Below, in pieces: positions 46,201 through 54,205 of a DNA stretch of 64,000 nt. The position numbers and the translations under genes are program-made. How positions within the stretch are numbered: position 1 is the first letter of the stretch; each line of letters starts with the position of its first letter. The notes beneath the pieces are model-generated. The model had not been told where the DNA came from, did not search any database, and worked only from the letters and a program-made list of their open reading frames with translations. This DNA is from Ischnura elegans. Taxonomy: Eukaryota; Arthropoda; Insecta; Odonata; Coenagrionidae. The DNA lies in assembly GCF_921293095.1 (NCBI RefSeq), contig NC_060254.1:6634001-6698000 (forward strand), in the 5' to 3' direction.

Positions 46201-49200
46201 AATGGGATTTTGGGAAAGGGTAGGAGGGGAAGTTTAGGGGTGATGAGACCTGAGACAGGAGCGTTCGGATAAAGAAAGCCGTTCGACTGCGTAGTTCGCT
46301 CAACATAAATTTAATGAGTTTAAATATGATCATTTACAAATACAAGCAAATCAATGGCAAAAGTATCAATTAACTTCTTCTCCTTGAATTCAATGAAATA
46401 CAACGCATAATTCACTATGCTGCACAACAGAAAAATTTCAGTCCTTAACCTAAACCCAAAATAAATCACGCTACACGTTTTCACATTCATAACCCATACA
46501 AAAACCACAAGAAAAGGGGACAAATAAATAAAAAACAAAAAGAAACGGGGGGAATGGAAATATGAAACAACGAAATAGATATTGCACTGAAATTCACACG
46601 GTAATAGGGGAAGTACTGTCCTCTTCTCTATTTGTGCGGGGGGAAATTTTACAAACGTTTTTAATGAATTCTCTTCTTGACTTGGTGAAGTGGGAATTTT
46701 CTTCTGTTCCTTGAAGGGGGGGGAATGGGGGATGGGATTTCGTGGCTTTTTCTCTTACAGTTTGTTGAATTTTCGGGGCTCTCGATCTGCTGATCGTGGC
46801 GATTCTGTTCCGCGGCGTAGGCTGCTCTGCGTCAACTCCGGCAGGTTCACGAGTGGGAGATGGCCTCTCTGCGACAGTTGGGAGATCCTTTCATCAGCAC
46901 CACGAGTCTACCTTGCAACTCCTACTCGTATTAAGCACCCTCTCTCTCTCTCTCTCGGGATCTCTCCACCAACTTTTTTCTCTGCCTCCCCAAACTCCGC
47001 CTACTCTTGGGAGCGTTTTTTGTTGCTTGGAATCGCCAAAAAAGAAAATCATCTAAGCTCTTTTTCCTCCGGTGCACCACGTTATATAGCCAATGAGGGG
47101 AGGAAACACCAGGGAGGGAGGGGTCAGGGGAAAAAAAAGGATGATGCACTTGGGGCTGGACGGTCACTTCACCAAGGACACGAGGGGGGGGGGGGGAAAC
47201 CACGCTCTTCTTCGTCTTAAGAGTTCGACTTGCACACCTTAGGAGGGGGGGGGGGGAAAGCATTACACATTGTGGGGAGGAAAATAGGGAAACATCAAAT
47301 GGGGACTCAATGATTCATGACACTCACGCACACATTCACACGGACACATATCAAACGAAAAAAAAAACGGCCTTCCTTTACCTCGCACTCCCGTCTCATG
47401 CGCCACTATGTAAGCGGGCAGAATGCACCGGTTACAATATATGTGTCCTTTCTTTGTGTGTTTCTGTGTTTTTGAAGTGTCAACTTTTGTCTGTTCTCTT
47501 CAATCGGCCATATACATATATTATCGCTTAGTGCACTTTCATCAAGATTTTATATATCAATAAACACAGAGACACAAAAAAAGAAACACTCACACTGGAA
47601 AAATAAACTCGGAAGCTTTCGAAGAACTGTCTTCTTTCTCAACCTAGCTAAGAATGGGGAGGAAAGGAGTGTGTTGGACAAGGGAAAAGAGGGGAAAGGT
47701 GTATGGGGAGGAGGGGTTAAGAATAGACGTTAGGATGCGACGTTCAAACCCGGAAAGCTGTTGGCTTGAAAGTGCCAAATACAAGCCAATTCGAGGGTGT
47801 GAAGATTGAGGGCGGAGTCAGTGGGAGGGAGGAAGGCAATAATGGATACTTTGTAGCATTGATTGAAGACGGAGTCGTGTGACAGACAATGTGTAGGAAC
47901 TGGTAGAGAGGAGTGGGGGGACGATGGACAACAGGAGGCGCGATGATTATCAATTCTGAGATTGAGGGGGGTAGTGCATTGGCCGATATAGAAATCGGGG
48001 CAGAAATTACAATGAAGGAGGTAAATGATGTTGGTGGAAGTACAAGTAGTGGAGGGGAAAATTGGTAGGCATTTAAGCTTGGGGAGAAAAGAGGCAGGGG
48101 GTGGAGAGAATATCTTGCAGGTTTTACACCTGGGACGATTGCAAGGTGAGGGTGTGGAGATGGTGACTGACTGTGACTTTTGAAGAGGGCGGGTGGCTTT
48201 AAATATGGTGTTTAGATTCGGTGGTCTCTTAACACGTTGTCCGCCATGATGTTTTTAGTAGACCTGTCCTCTGACGCCATTAGTATTTTTCATTCCCGGA
48301 TAATAAAACATTAAATGTGTTTTTGTGCTTTACTTTAAAATAAATATTTATACTCTGATGCCACAATGATCATGGCCCATACGTCAGCAAGAGATTCCGG
48401 CCACTCGTGGCGTCAGAAATCCAAACAGTCGCTCGGAGGCGTGGCGTGACGGGAGCCACTCGACTACTGTCATTATGACCGGCATGGCGGTCAACGTGTT
48501 AAATGTGATCCGAGGAGTGGAGGGGAAAATCTGAGAGGTGGACTTGTGTTTAGACAGGATGGGATACAAGTCCTTCAAAATGTTCTGTAGAACGTGAGCA
48601 CCAGGAAAGTGGGTGGTGAGCTGAGAAGGAGGGCAATGTTTGTCCGTTCGGGGTTTATTGGAAATACCCGTTTTTTTTCTTATTTTATTCATCGAAAGTT
48701 TTTCGGGGTAGCCGCGGTGAAGAAGAGAGGTGTGAAGTTTGGAAAGGAATTTTTGAAGGTCTTCAGGATTATTGCAAATTCTATGTCCCCAGACAGAGAG
48801 GGAGTAAGGGATGGAACGCTTGGTGTGTGGTGGATGGCAGCTGCTGTAGTGAAGGTATTGCTGTTTGTTTGTGGCTTTGATGTGAACAGATGTCTTGAAT
48901 TTGTTGTTGATAAGTATGTGGCCGATCAAGGAGAACCGACAAAAATGACACTTAGAAAAACACCAAAACCCATAAAGAAAGACACTCACAAAAAACTTTG
49001 CAGACGTTTCAGCGGGTTGACCCGCTATCTTCGGTGCCGAAGGTGAACTGCTGCAGGCAGGGGAAGTTCCTCCAGTTGCCCTCCTTGGTGAAGTAGTGGG
49101 GGTGGAAGAAGGGGAAGGGGAGAGGGGGGGAAGGGAGGATAGGGTTTGCTTTGGCTGTTAATGGGCAATGTTTAGCCCGGGCGTTTCAAACGCCTTTTCA

Positions 49201-52200
49201 ACCCAGATGTGGGCCATCTCCCTCGTCCTCACCTCGATGATAGCTGCCCTCTCTGGCAAAACTTCAATGAAAGTTCGGGAAAAACATTGGTCGAAGGAAC
49301 TGTTGTGTGAGGCAGTGTGAATGGGGATGGGGTCATGAAAGGGGGGAGTTTTGCAGGAGTGCCTGTGGTTATTCATTTGGATGGGTATGGGTGTGGTACA
49401 TTCTCCTATGTAGTACGAGGGGCAAAAATTACAAAATAGCCTGTGGACAACATTGAAGGAAGTGCAAGACGGTGTGGAGGAGGATCTATTGATGACAGGT
49501 GAAGTGGTGGGGCATAGCAGGGTATATATATACAAACAAATTCATTAAACTTCTTCTTGCCCTAAGGTGGGCACATAGAAACACTTAGTAATAGAGAAAA
49601 AATAAACGAAAATTAAAAGGAGGGAACTTACAGGGAATAGTTATACCTTTCGAATTTTCGATCGATTTGGAAAGGAAAAAAAAAGACTTTTATTCTTCTC
49701 ACTTGAGAAAGATAGGCTGCGTCCCATCGAAAATTGGAAAGAAATAACTATTCCGTCAGTCACACTAGATACCATGAATTCAGAAACAAAATAATACGCT
49801 TTATCAGGGAGTAAATTCTTTATATGGTAATCTCTATCGTAACAGGCTCAACTTTGTGGAGGTTCATTCTAATAAATAAAAGCGAACAAACTATGCATAA
49901 ATCCACCAATTAATTTTTGTGGTACTACTAGTTTCGACGCAGCGGCGTCATCATCAGGTGATGATGACGCCGCTGTTTCGAAACTAGTAGGACCACAAAA
50001 ATAAATTGGTGGATTTATACATAGTTTGTTCGCTTTTATTCATTCTTTATGTGGTTTTTGAACAGTGGCAGAGAGGTAATTTAATATTAGATGGTAATCT
50101 ATATATGTAAAAGAAAGTCGAAAATTTTGTTACTTAGAACACTTATAACTCAAGAACGGCTGCACCGATTTTAGTGACATTAGGCTCTTTGGATTCGTCT
50201 CAGCCCCGGAAAACATATAGGACATAAAAAATAGGAAAAGTTTACAAAAAAAATTCAACTTTTTCTTAGAGATATGTTTTTAGAAGTTGATTGTTAAGAC
50301 GGTCAAAAAAATAAGATTTTTTTTTCGTTTTTACTAATGTATTGACTGATCTTTTTAACAATATTAAAAAAATTTAAATGTTCAAACATGTTAAAAATAT
50401 TAAAGTAATATTAAAATAGTATTAAAATAATTGAATTAGAGGTAAGCTCAGCTCAAATTGAGTTGTCAACAAACACATAACTACCGTGTGTGTAAACAAA
50501 TCTCCAAGCAATTGTTGATTATCAGTAATGTCCGTGTACTCTGCATGAATTCAAATCTTTTAACTTTGTAATAAAAGAAGACGAAGTCACCAACTATCCA
50601 TCTGAATATTTAAAGTCCTTGGACGCACCTGGCTTACCACAGCACGATTTACAGCTAAAGGTAGGCACTATGTTCATGATCTTTCGAAACCTAAACCAAC
50701 CAAAACTATCCAACGGAACGTGTTTGGTTATTTAAAAAACTGATAATGAAAGTTATTCACGCCACTATAATCAAAGGAAAATTCAAAGATGAGGAAGTTC
50801 TCAATCCGAAGATTCCATGATCCCAACTTATATGCCCTTTTGAGCTTAAACGTATTCAATTTCCAATTCGTGTTGCATTCGTGATAACGATTAACAAATC
50901 GCATCGTCAGTCTTTCAGTTTTTGTGATGTTTGTTCTCATGTGTCAGTGAAAACCCAAGATTTTGTCAGGGTAAATAATATGTGGTATGTTTACGAGTCA
51001 GTAAACCATCCGCTGTATTTCTTCCTTCGCTTCAAGGGCGCAGCTAGGAATTAAGGATAGGCGCAGCTAATACTAGCGGGTCTGTAGGGTGTAGAAAACT
51101 CGCCAAGGTAAGCGAGAGGTGTGGGGGCCCTCCCAAGACATTTTTAGGATAAAAGGTTCGAAATGGTAGGTTTTGCGGCTGTGTGAACAGTTAAATATTT
51201 TGTGACTCGTCCGTCCCCCTAATATTAATAACCAAATGTTTTATCAAAAGATTCTCTGAGCTTTTGGGGGGGTTTTAACCCCCAAAACCCCCTTGCTGCA
51301 TCCCTGCTTTGCTTCGCTATTTTTATTTAGCTTCATTCGCTTTATCTTGTGCCTGATAACAAAACAAAAACTGTTTTTTATCAGAAGGCGCTTGACGCAA
51401 GACATTAAACCCGAATGTGTACGGCACACCGTGGTGCGTTTACGCATGCAGCACGTTTACGCAGTGCATTTTTCCAAACAGATATACTATAACTGGCGCG
51501 CCTAAAGTCATTTGATACGAATGCTGCTTCATAGGGGCCTTTCTTACTCTATTTTGAGCATCAGTCAAGCGTCGGTCTAGCGTTGCGTTAACCTGCCCCG
51601 TGAACGAGCCAAGTTTACGCTGCGGACTTAGACCTAAAACATTTTTTTATGGTTAATAACACAAATAGCCAACAACTGAATGCGTATAATTTTTATTTCA
51701 TCAATATTTTCTCATTTAATTTATAACAAATCAAATATGATTAAAACGATACAGCCGCTCTTTATTTATAAATGGTGCAACTATACTATAAGTTCATTGA
51801 ATGCTAGGCGGTACGAAGTTCGCCGGGTCAGCTAGTTTGTTATAAATTATTGAGGCTGCATGATGAGGACTATGCAGAGAAAGGGAATTAGAGGCTTGGG
51901 ATGGGTGGATGTGAGTACTATTTTGTGTGTGGTAAGGGTGCACATCATGGTGAGAGGAGAGTGTGTGGGGGTTTTGTTTGACAAATAAGGCACTATTAAG
52001 TATAGAAAGGGAGGGAAGGCGAAGACTGTCATTGCGATCCAATGACAGTCTTCCCCTGAGATCTGGGGACCCCCCCCCCCCCCCCCAAGTGGTCATGTCC
52101 TTGGGTCCTGATAGTTCTTCACTCACAGAATCTTTCCACTCTGACTTCCTCGGACTAGCCTTGGCGTCCTTCTAAATTAACTTCCCCATTACATTTGATG

Positions 52201-54205
52201 GCTGATGCCGTTACACATTCTGAATGACTAACTGCAATTGTCATCCACAAATGTTCATGTCTCTTTGGTCGCTTGTCCTTCTTTTTGACTCCCTTGGCAC
52301 ATGGGGTGCCACTTCTACTTCATGATGGTCATCTGGCAGACCAGGGATGTCACAGGGTACTCTTCGTTTCTTAGGTCATCCTGTGGTGTACTCTCTTCTA
52401 TACTTCTTCCGAGTCGGTAACACGCAATTGAGGGCAAAAACTTGTTTTCTTTTCAGATTTTTCTTCAGCTGACTCTCATGGGATTTGTCTTTCATGAGAA
52501 ACAGTATGTATCCCTCCCTATAATGACCTTGAATGTTTAAATGTTGAATAACAGATACTCATCCTTTGTGTTTTTTTCATAATCAATCATTACACACTCT
52601 ATAACCTTGTTGTCATATTTCCCGCGTACTTCCCTCGTGGCTTGAACTCTTCATCCAAATGGTCTCATGCGCTCGTAATATCTTAGTGTCAGAGGCAACC
52701 TGGCTATCAGCTGTCAGGGGATCTGGAATGTTATGGCTCTTCTGTGATCACTATTCTTGTTGTAAGCAGCTGTAGATATTGCCTCTGCTCACATTCTCTT
52801 CTCAGATCCAGATTCAGCTAAAATGAACCTTGTCATGGCACACATGGTTCTGTTCTGCCTTTCCCCTCTTCCATTTTGCTGTGTGCAGTATGGCACGCTC
52901 TTCTCATGAATAATGCCATGATGGACCAAATATTAGTTGGGCTCTTCATTTTTATAGTCCACCACCAAATCTTGCCTAATTCTTGTCAGCCCTTAGCCAG
53001 ATAGGGCCTTCATCTTAGTCTTGTACTTGCACAGCTTCTCCAATACCTCGTCCTTGGTTTTCATGGTCATCACCAACACGTCTTGAGCGTGAACACAATG
53101 CCCCCCCCCCCTCTGTTAAATGTCAGAACCCATACATTTAAGTCTGTTACAGTAATATTTATTTAAATTTACAGCTGATTTTATGAGTTTTCAATGGACA
53201 TCTGAATGAATATTTTTTATGCAAGTAAAGCAATTTTATTTTCCAATCATGGACTTACATGCTATCAGACCCATTAGGTTTAGATTTCATAAATCTGTGT
53301 ATGATTCTATGGCATGTATGGATTGTTAAATAAGCTGTGTCACATTTCCTAAAATTCTCTTCAGAACCGCCCCTGGATTTATCACCGATATACTGACCTG
53401 AGTGATCTTAGAGAATACACTAGTGCCAGAAAAGAATATTTGAATAATGGAACACTTTCAATTTAAACCATTTTTTCAGTTATAAAATTGGAGTGAAAAT
53501 TGATTGACACCAAAGAAGTACTGTTTCAACTTCAAGGAATAAACTTAATTCTAAAACTTTTTGAATATACATATATATGTGTTTTTTATTTTGTGGTAGT
53601 TTATTGTAACATGTCATGGCCTTCATTATGCACATTAGATTGACTTTGGCACGTGAATATCTCAGTTTACTGACTCATTTTGTAAGTGAATATTGCAGCT
53701 TTTACTGAAATGTTTTTTATAAATATTATTAATAGGCTTAATTTTAGAATTGAATCAAAAATCAAAATTATCAAATATTTAGTTTTTGTACGTATATAAT
53801 TTATATATGACCAAGTATGTATATAATGAATTTGTGATGATGTTTTCATGAACAATTTGTCCATCCATAGTTGTGACAGAAAAGTTCAACTCTCATGCAT
53901 AACTTGCAGATGCCGTTTTCTTCTGATTGCTTCTAATATTGTATTTATTTTTTAATTTCTAGGATGAATTAAACAGTGTAATGCATATTCACACCTGGAT
54001 GGCCTTGGTAATTGAATTCTACTTGATTCTAATTGATTCATTCTATGCAATCAATATGTGTCACTAGTACTTACTGAGGAATATTATTATTCTAGACATG
54101 GACTGATGCCTACTTGAAATGGTCTCCGAGTGATTATGGAAATATTAGTGTCCTGCATGTTAGTATTCGAGACATTTGGGTACCTGACCTGTCCATTTAT
54201 AATAG
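40241..54205 (+). CDS. Divergent nicotinic acetylcholine receptor-like subunit, three extracellular-domain exons
   Basis: Exons 40241-40395 (155 nt), 53963-54007 (45 nt) and 54096-54205 (110 nt) join in phase with good AG/GT borders. They encode about 102 residues of the N-terminal ligand-binding domain of a pentameric ligand-gated channel. The first exon has HHLLMQDVFCSYDKDVRPSI, the usual N-terminal helix/RP motif. The next is the 15-codon exon typical of nicotinic receptors. The third has TWTDAYLKWSPSDYG and IWVPDLSIYN (loop A). The 45- and 110-nt exon sizes and the codon split after the final Asn are hallmarks of the family. Loop positions differ from standard subunits (MALTWTD, SIYN), so it is a divergent member. 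The signal-peptide exon and the Cys-loop and membrane exons were not found; the gene may continue past base 64,000 or be a broken copy. Confidence 0.72.
40800..41033 (-). mobile_element. PLE 3'-region fragment with degenerate hammerhead-like motif, left of the piggyBac
   Basis: On the minus strand, text such as CCCCCTTTGGACCCTCCCTC continues directly from the PLE segment right of the piggyBac and matches 45,990-46,056. It is followed by CUGAGGA (40925-40919), A, a GGUGG/CCACC hairpin (40917-40901) and AAAA where GAAA is expected. A GAGTGTTTTT tail resembles the segment after the 47.6- and 49.0-kb motifs. Confidence 0.65.
41750..42914 (-). pseudogene. piggyBac transposase, frameshifted
   Basis: Cut-and-paste transposase remnants in order on the minus strand: a frame-broken N-terminal/domain piece (42,914-42,723); LSLEESMVPWRARLGYSEYV and VKLYMLTEAKG-like core (42,751-42,515), where the usual catalytic Asp of the DESMVP motif is Glu; MTGTLRRGKKV with LKKGAVV and RWTDKREV (42,439-42,212); then a C-terminal cysteine-rich zinc finger RCRQCFKKNV (around 41,860). 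Each piece is in a different frame or separated by stops, so no functional protein is made. The order and motifs are those of piggyBac. Confidence 0.85.
43991..44182 (+). repeat. tRNA-derived SINE, family 1, best copy
   Basis: It starts CCGGCCTTGGTGGCGCCGGG (A-box region) and has the perfect B-box GGTTCGAATCC near 44,044, then a ~110-bp body and an (ATT)n tail at about 44,160-44,181. It is inserted in the right subterminal part of the piggyBac; the 20.8-kb piggyBac fragment lacks it. This is the longest copy here with a simple-repeat tail. Confidence 0.8.
44310..44672 (-). mobile_element. PLE 3'-region fragment right of the piggyBac, inverted relative to the next PLE
   Basis: Segments 44,311-44,378 and 44,590-44,672 are the reverse complement of about 45,855-45,993 (GGGATTATCGGTTGATATTT against AAATATCAACCGATAATCCC). 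They are separated by a SINE insertion. Through the piggyBac the fragment continues into 41,033-40,800. It therefore forms an inverted partner to the plus-strand PLE that begins at about 44,670. Confidence 0.75.
44379..44565 (-). repeat. tRNA-derived SINE, family 2
   Basis: The reversed head folds like a tRNA: acceptor pairing of GCCTCGG with the 3' strand TCAAGGC (6 of 7 pairs, one G-U), an anticodon stem CTCGG/TCGAG, and a T arm CGGGTTCGTATCCCG. The anticodon loop CCAGAAA has C instead of the universal U33. With the flanking 3' sequence shared by the 6.8-kb copy, this marks a SINE head and not a functional tRNA gene. It sits inside the PLE fragment. Confidence 0.65.
44667..46056 (+). mobile_element. 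Penelope-like retroelement, truncated (RT + GIY-YIG + 3' region)
   Basis: An open frame from about 44,667 to 45,683 encodes the C-terminal half of a PLE reverse transcriptase, with QIKGCSMGSRFSPSYANLYL and catalytic RFIDDIFLLW. A Cys/His linker (RPRCKTYPIF) and a GIY-YIG nuclease start (NVVYLIQCQYCPSFYIG) follow. A TAA directly after the YIG stops the frame; beyond it the same frame continues with recognisable nuclease-like sequence (LNLRINNHRASC) to about 45,780. The RT N-terminus is missing. The 3' non-coding region runs to about 46,056 and is also present inverted at 44.3-44.7 and 40.8-41.0 kb. Confidence 0.88.
46057..46098. repeat. (TA)n(CA)n microsatellite
   Basis: Alternating TA and CA dinucleotides lie between the PLE 3' end and the probable LTR. 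Its AT-rich repeat makes the LTR target duplication hard to judge. Confidence 0.8.
46099..47436. mobile_element. Probable solo LTR (~1.34 kb)
   Basis: The segment starts TGTAACCCCACC and ends CACCGGTTACA, giving TGTAAC...GTTACA termini typical of gypsy-type LTRs. It is flanked by ATAT on both sides, uninformative within the microsatellite. The interior is G-rich with poly-G tracts near 47,187 and 47,246. Open frames inside have low-complexity composition and no domain. There is no second LTR or internal region, hence solo. A DNA-transposon origin is not excluded. Confidence 0.4.
47617..47642 (-). ncRNA. Hammerhead-like motif, degenerate (PLE copy 1)
   Basis: Minus strand: UUGAGAA in place of CUGANGA, one A, stem II GAAGA/UCUUC with loop CAGU, then GAAA overlapping palindrome AGCU and U. 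Stem I would be CUAGG with CCGAG, 4 of 5 pairs. Two core changes make activity unlikely. Confidence 0.45.
48229..48502. mobile_element. piggyBac-type MITE in the PLE frame
   Basis: Termini are TTAACACGTTGTCCGCCATG on the left and CATGGCGGTCAACGTGTTAA on the right, with TTAA duplicated. Outside it the PLE frame resumes in register: RITF on one side continues as KRPPNLNTIF on the other, as in the uninterrupted copy TITFIRPANLSDLF. It is 274 bp including both TTAAs and has no coding capacity. Confidence 0.85.
49007..49034 (-). ncRNA. Hammerhead-ribozyme-like motif (PLE copy 2)
   Basis: Minus strand: CCGAAGA (one change from CUGANGA), one U, a perfect 6-bp stem II AGCGGG/CCCGCU with loop UCAA, then GAAA overlapping the palindrome ACGU and C as cleavage-site base. 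Stem I has only three pairs (GCA with UGC). A core change at U4 suggests this copy is inactive. Confidence 0.55.
49007..49535 (-). mobile_element. PLE copy 2 (minus): GIY-YIG remnant and hammerhead-like end
   Basis: The frame 49,535-49,158 encodes NVVHRLFCNFCPSYYIGE followed by MNNHRHSCKTPP and a C-terminal helix-rich part (REMAHIWVEKAFETPGLNIA). This is the GIY-YIG endonuclease that nicks target DNA for PLEs. About 125 bp further down, a hammerhead-like motif occupies 49,034-49,007. The RT is missing, so the copy is strongly truncated and lies head to tail with copy 1. Confidence 0.8.
49871..50044. repeat. 174-bp near-perfect palindrome built on hammerhead-like cores
   Basis: The left arm from AATAAATAAAAGCGAACAAA pairs with the right arm ending TTTGTTCGCTTTTATTCATT. 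The axis is CATCATCAGGTGATGATG near 49,957. On the minus strand, 49,957-49,926 reads CUGAUGA, U, stem II GACGC/GCGUC (loop CGCU), GAAA, palindrome ACUAGU and A. The right arm carries a decayed plus-strand version (GUGAUGA core). The axis falls right at the core, so stem I is absent. Confidence 0.75.
50098..51835 (+). mobile_element. Helitron, decayed
   Basis: It begins TCTATATATGTAAAAGAAAG after an A and contains the widespread arthropod Helitron phrase TTATAACTCAAGAACGGCTG (50,148-50,167). It ends CTAG before a T at 51,832-51,835, preceded by a GC hairpin (GGCG/CGCC around 51,808-51,824). TC...CTAG ends inserted between A and T are diagnostic of rolling-circle Helitrons. A helicase scrap is listed separately. 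Confidence 0.75.
50580..50730 (+). pseudogene. Helitron Pif1-type helicase C-terminal scrap
   Basis: The translation includes YPSEYLKSLDAPGLPQHDLQ, then LKVGTMFMIFRNLNQPKLSN and GTCLVI, matching the LK.G.P...LRN..P..L.NGT motif of Helitron Rep/Pif1 helicases. A stop follows. It sits within the Helitron ends, so the rest of the protein has been deleted. Confidence 0.7.
52190..53110 (-). pseudogene. Ty1/copia integrase remnant
   Basis: The minus strand encodes, with several stops and frameshifts, KTKDEVLEKLCKYK, then GIIHEKSVPYCTQQNGRGER in near-consensus form (read as HHGIIHEKSVPYCTQQNGR, then ERQNRTMCAMTRFIL) and a WAEA-like block. This is the order of the copia integrase core. The C-terminal region toward 52,200 has the Lys/Arg-rich linker seen before the copia RT. 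No LTRs were found. Confidence 0.65.

Larger units (their letters stand above)
47617..48989 (-). mobile_element. PLE copy 1 (minus): RT C-terminus, GIY-YIG, hammerhead-like end
   Basis: On the minus strand the frame from about 48,930 encodes an RT C-terminal segment (TSVHIKATNKQQYLHYSSCH) similar to that of the 44.8-kb copy. It continues, after a MITE insertion at 48,502-48,229, into the linker PRCKTCKIF and nuclease start STNIIYLLHCNFCPDFYIGQ (about 48,225-47,960). Past 47,950 the frame decays. At 47,642-47,617 a hammerhead-like motif closes the element, followed by a T-rich GAGTGTTTC tail. It is 5'-truncated. Confidence 0.8.
40396..53962 (+). other. 13.6-kb intron of the nicotinic-receptor-like gene
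   Basis: It contains the PLE cluster, a piggyBac, a probable solo LTR, a Helitron and a copia remnant, all annotated separately. The rest is low-complexity and AT-rich sequence. Confidence 0.6.

Noticed and set aside
46690-47220. 176-codon open frame
   Set aside because: Low-complexity composition with poly-Gly from a poly-G tract, no domain, and it lies inside the probable solo LTR.
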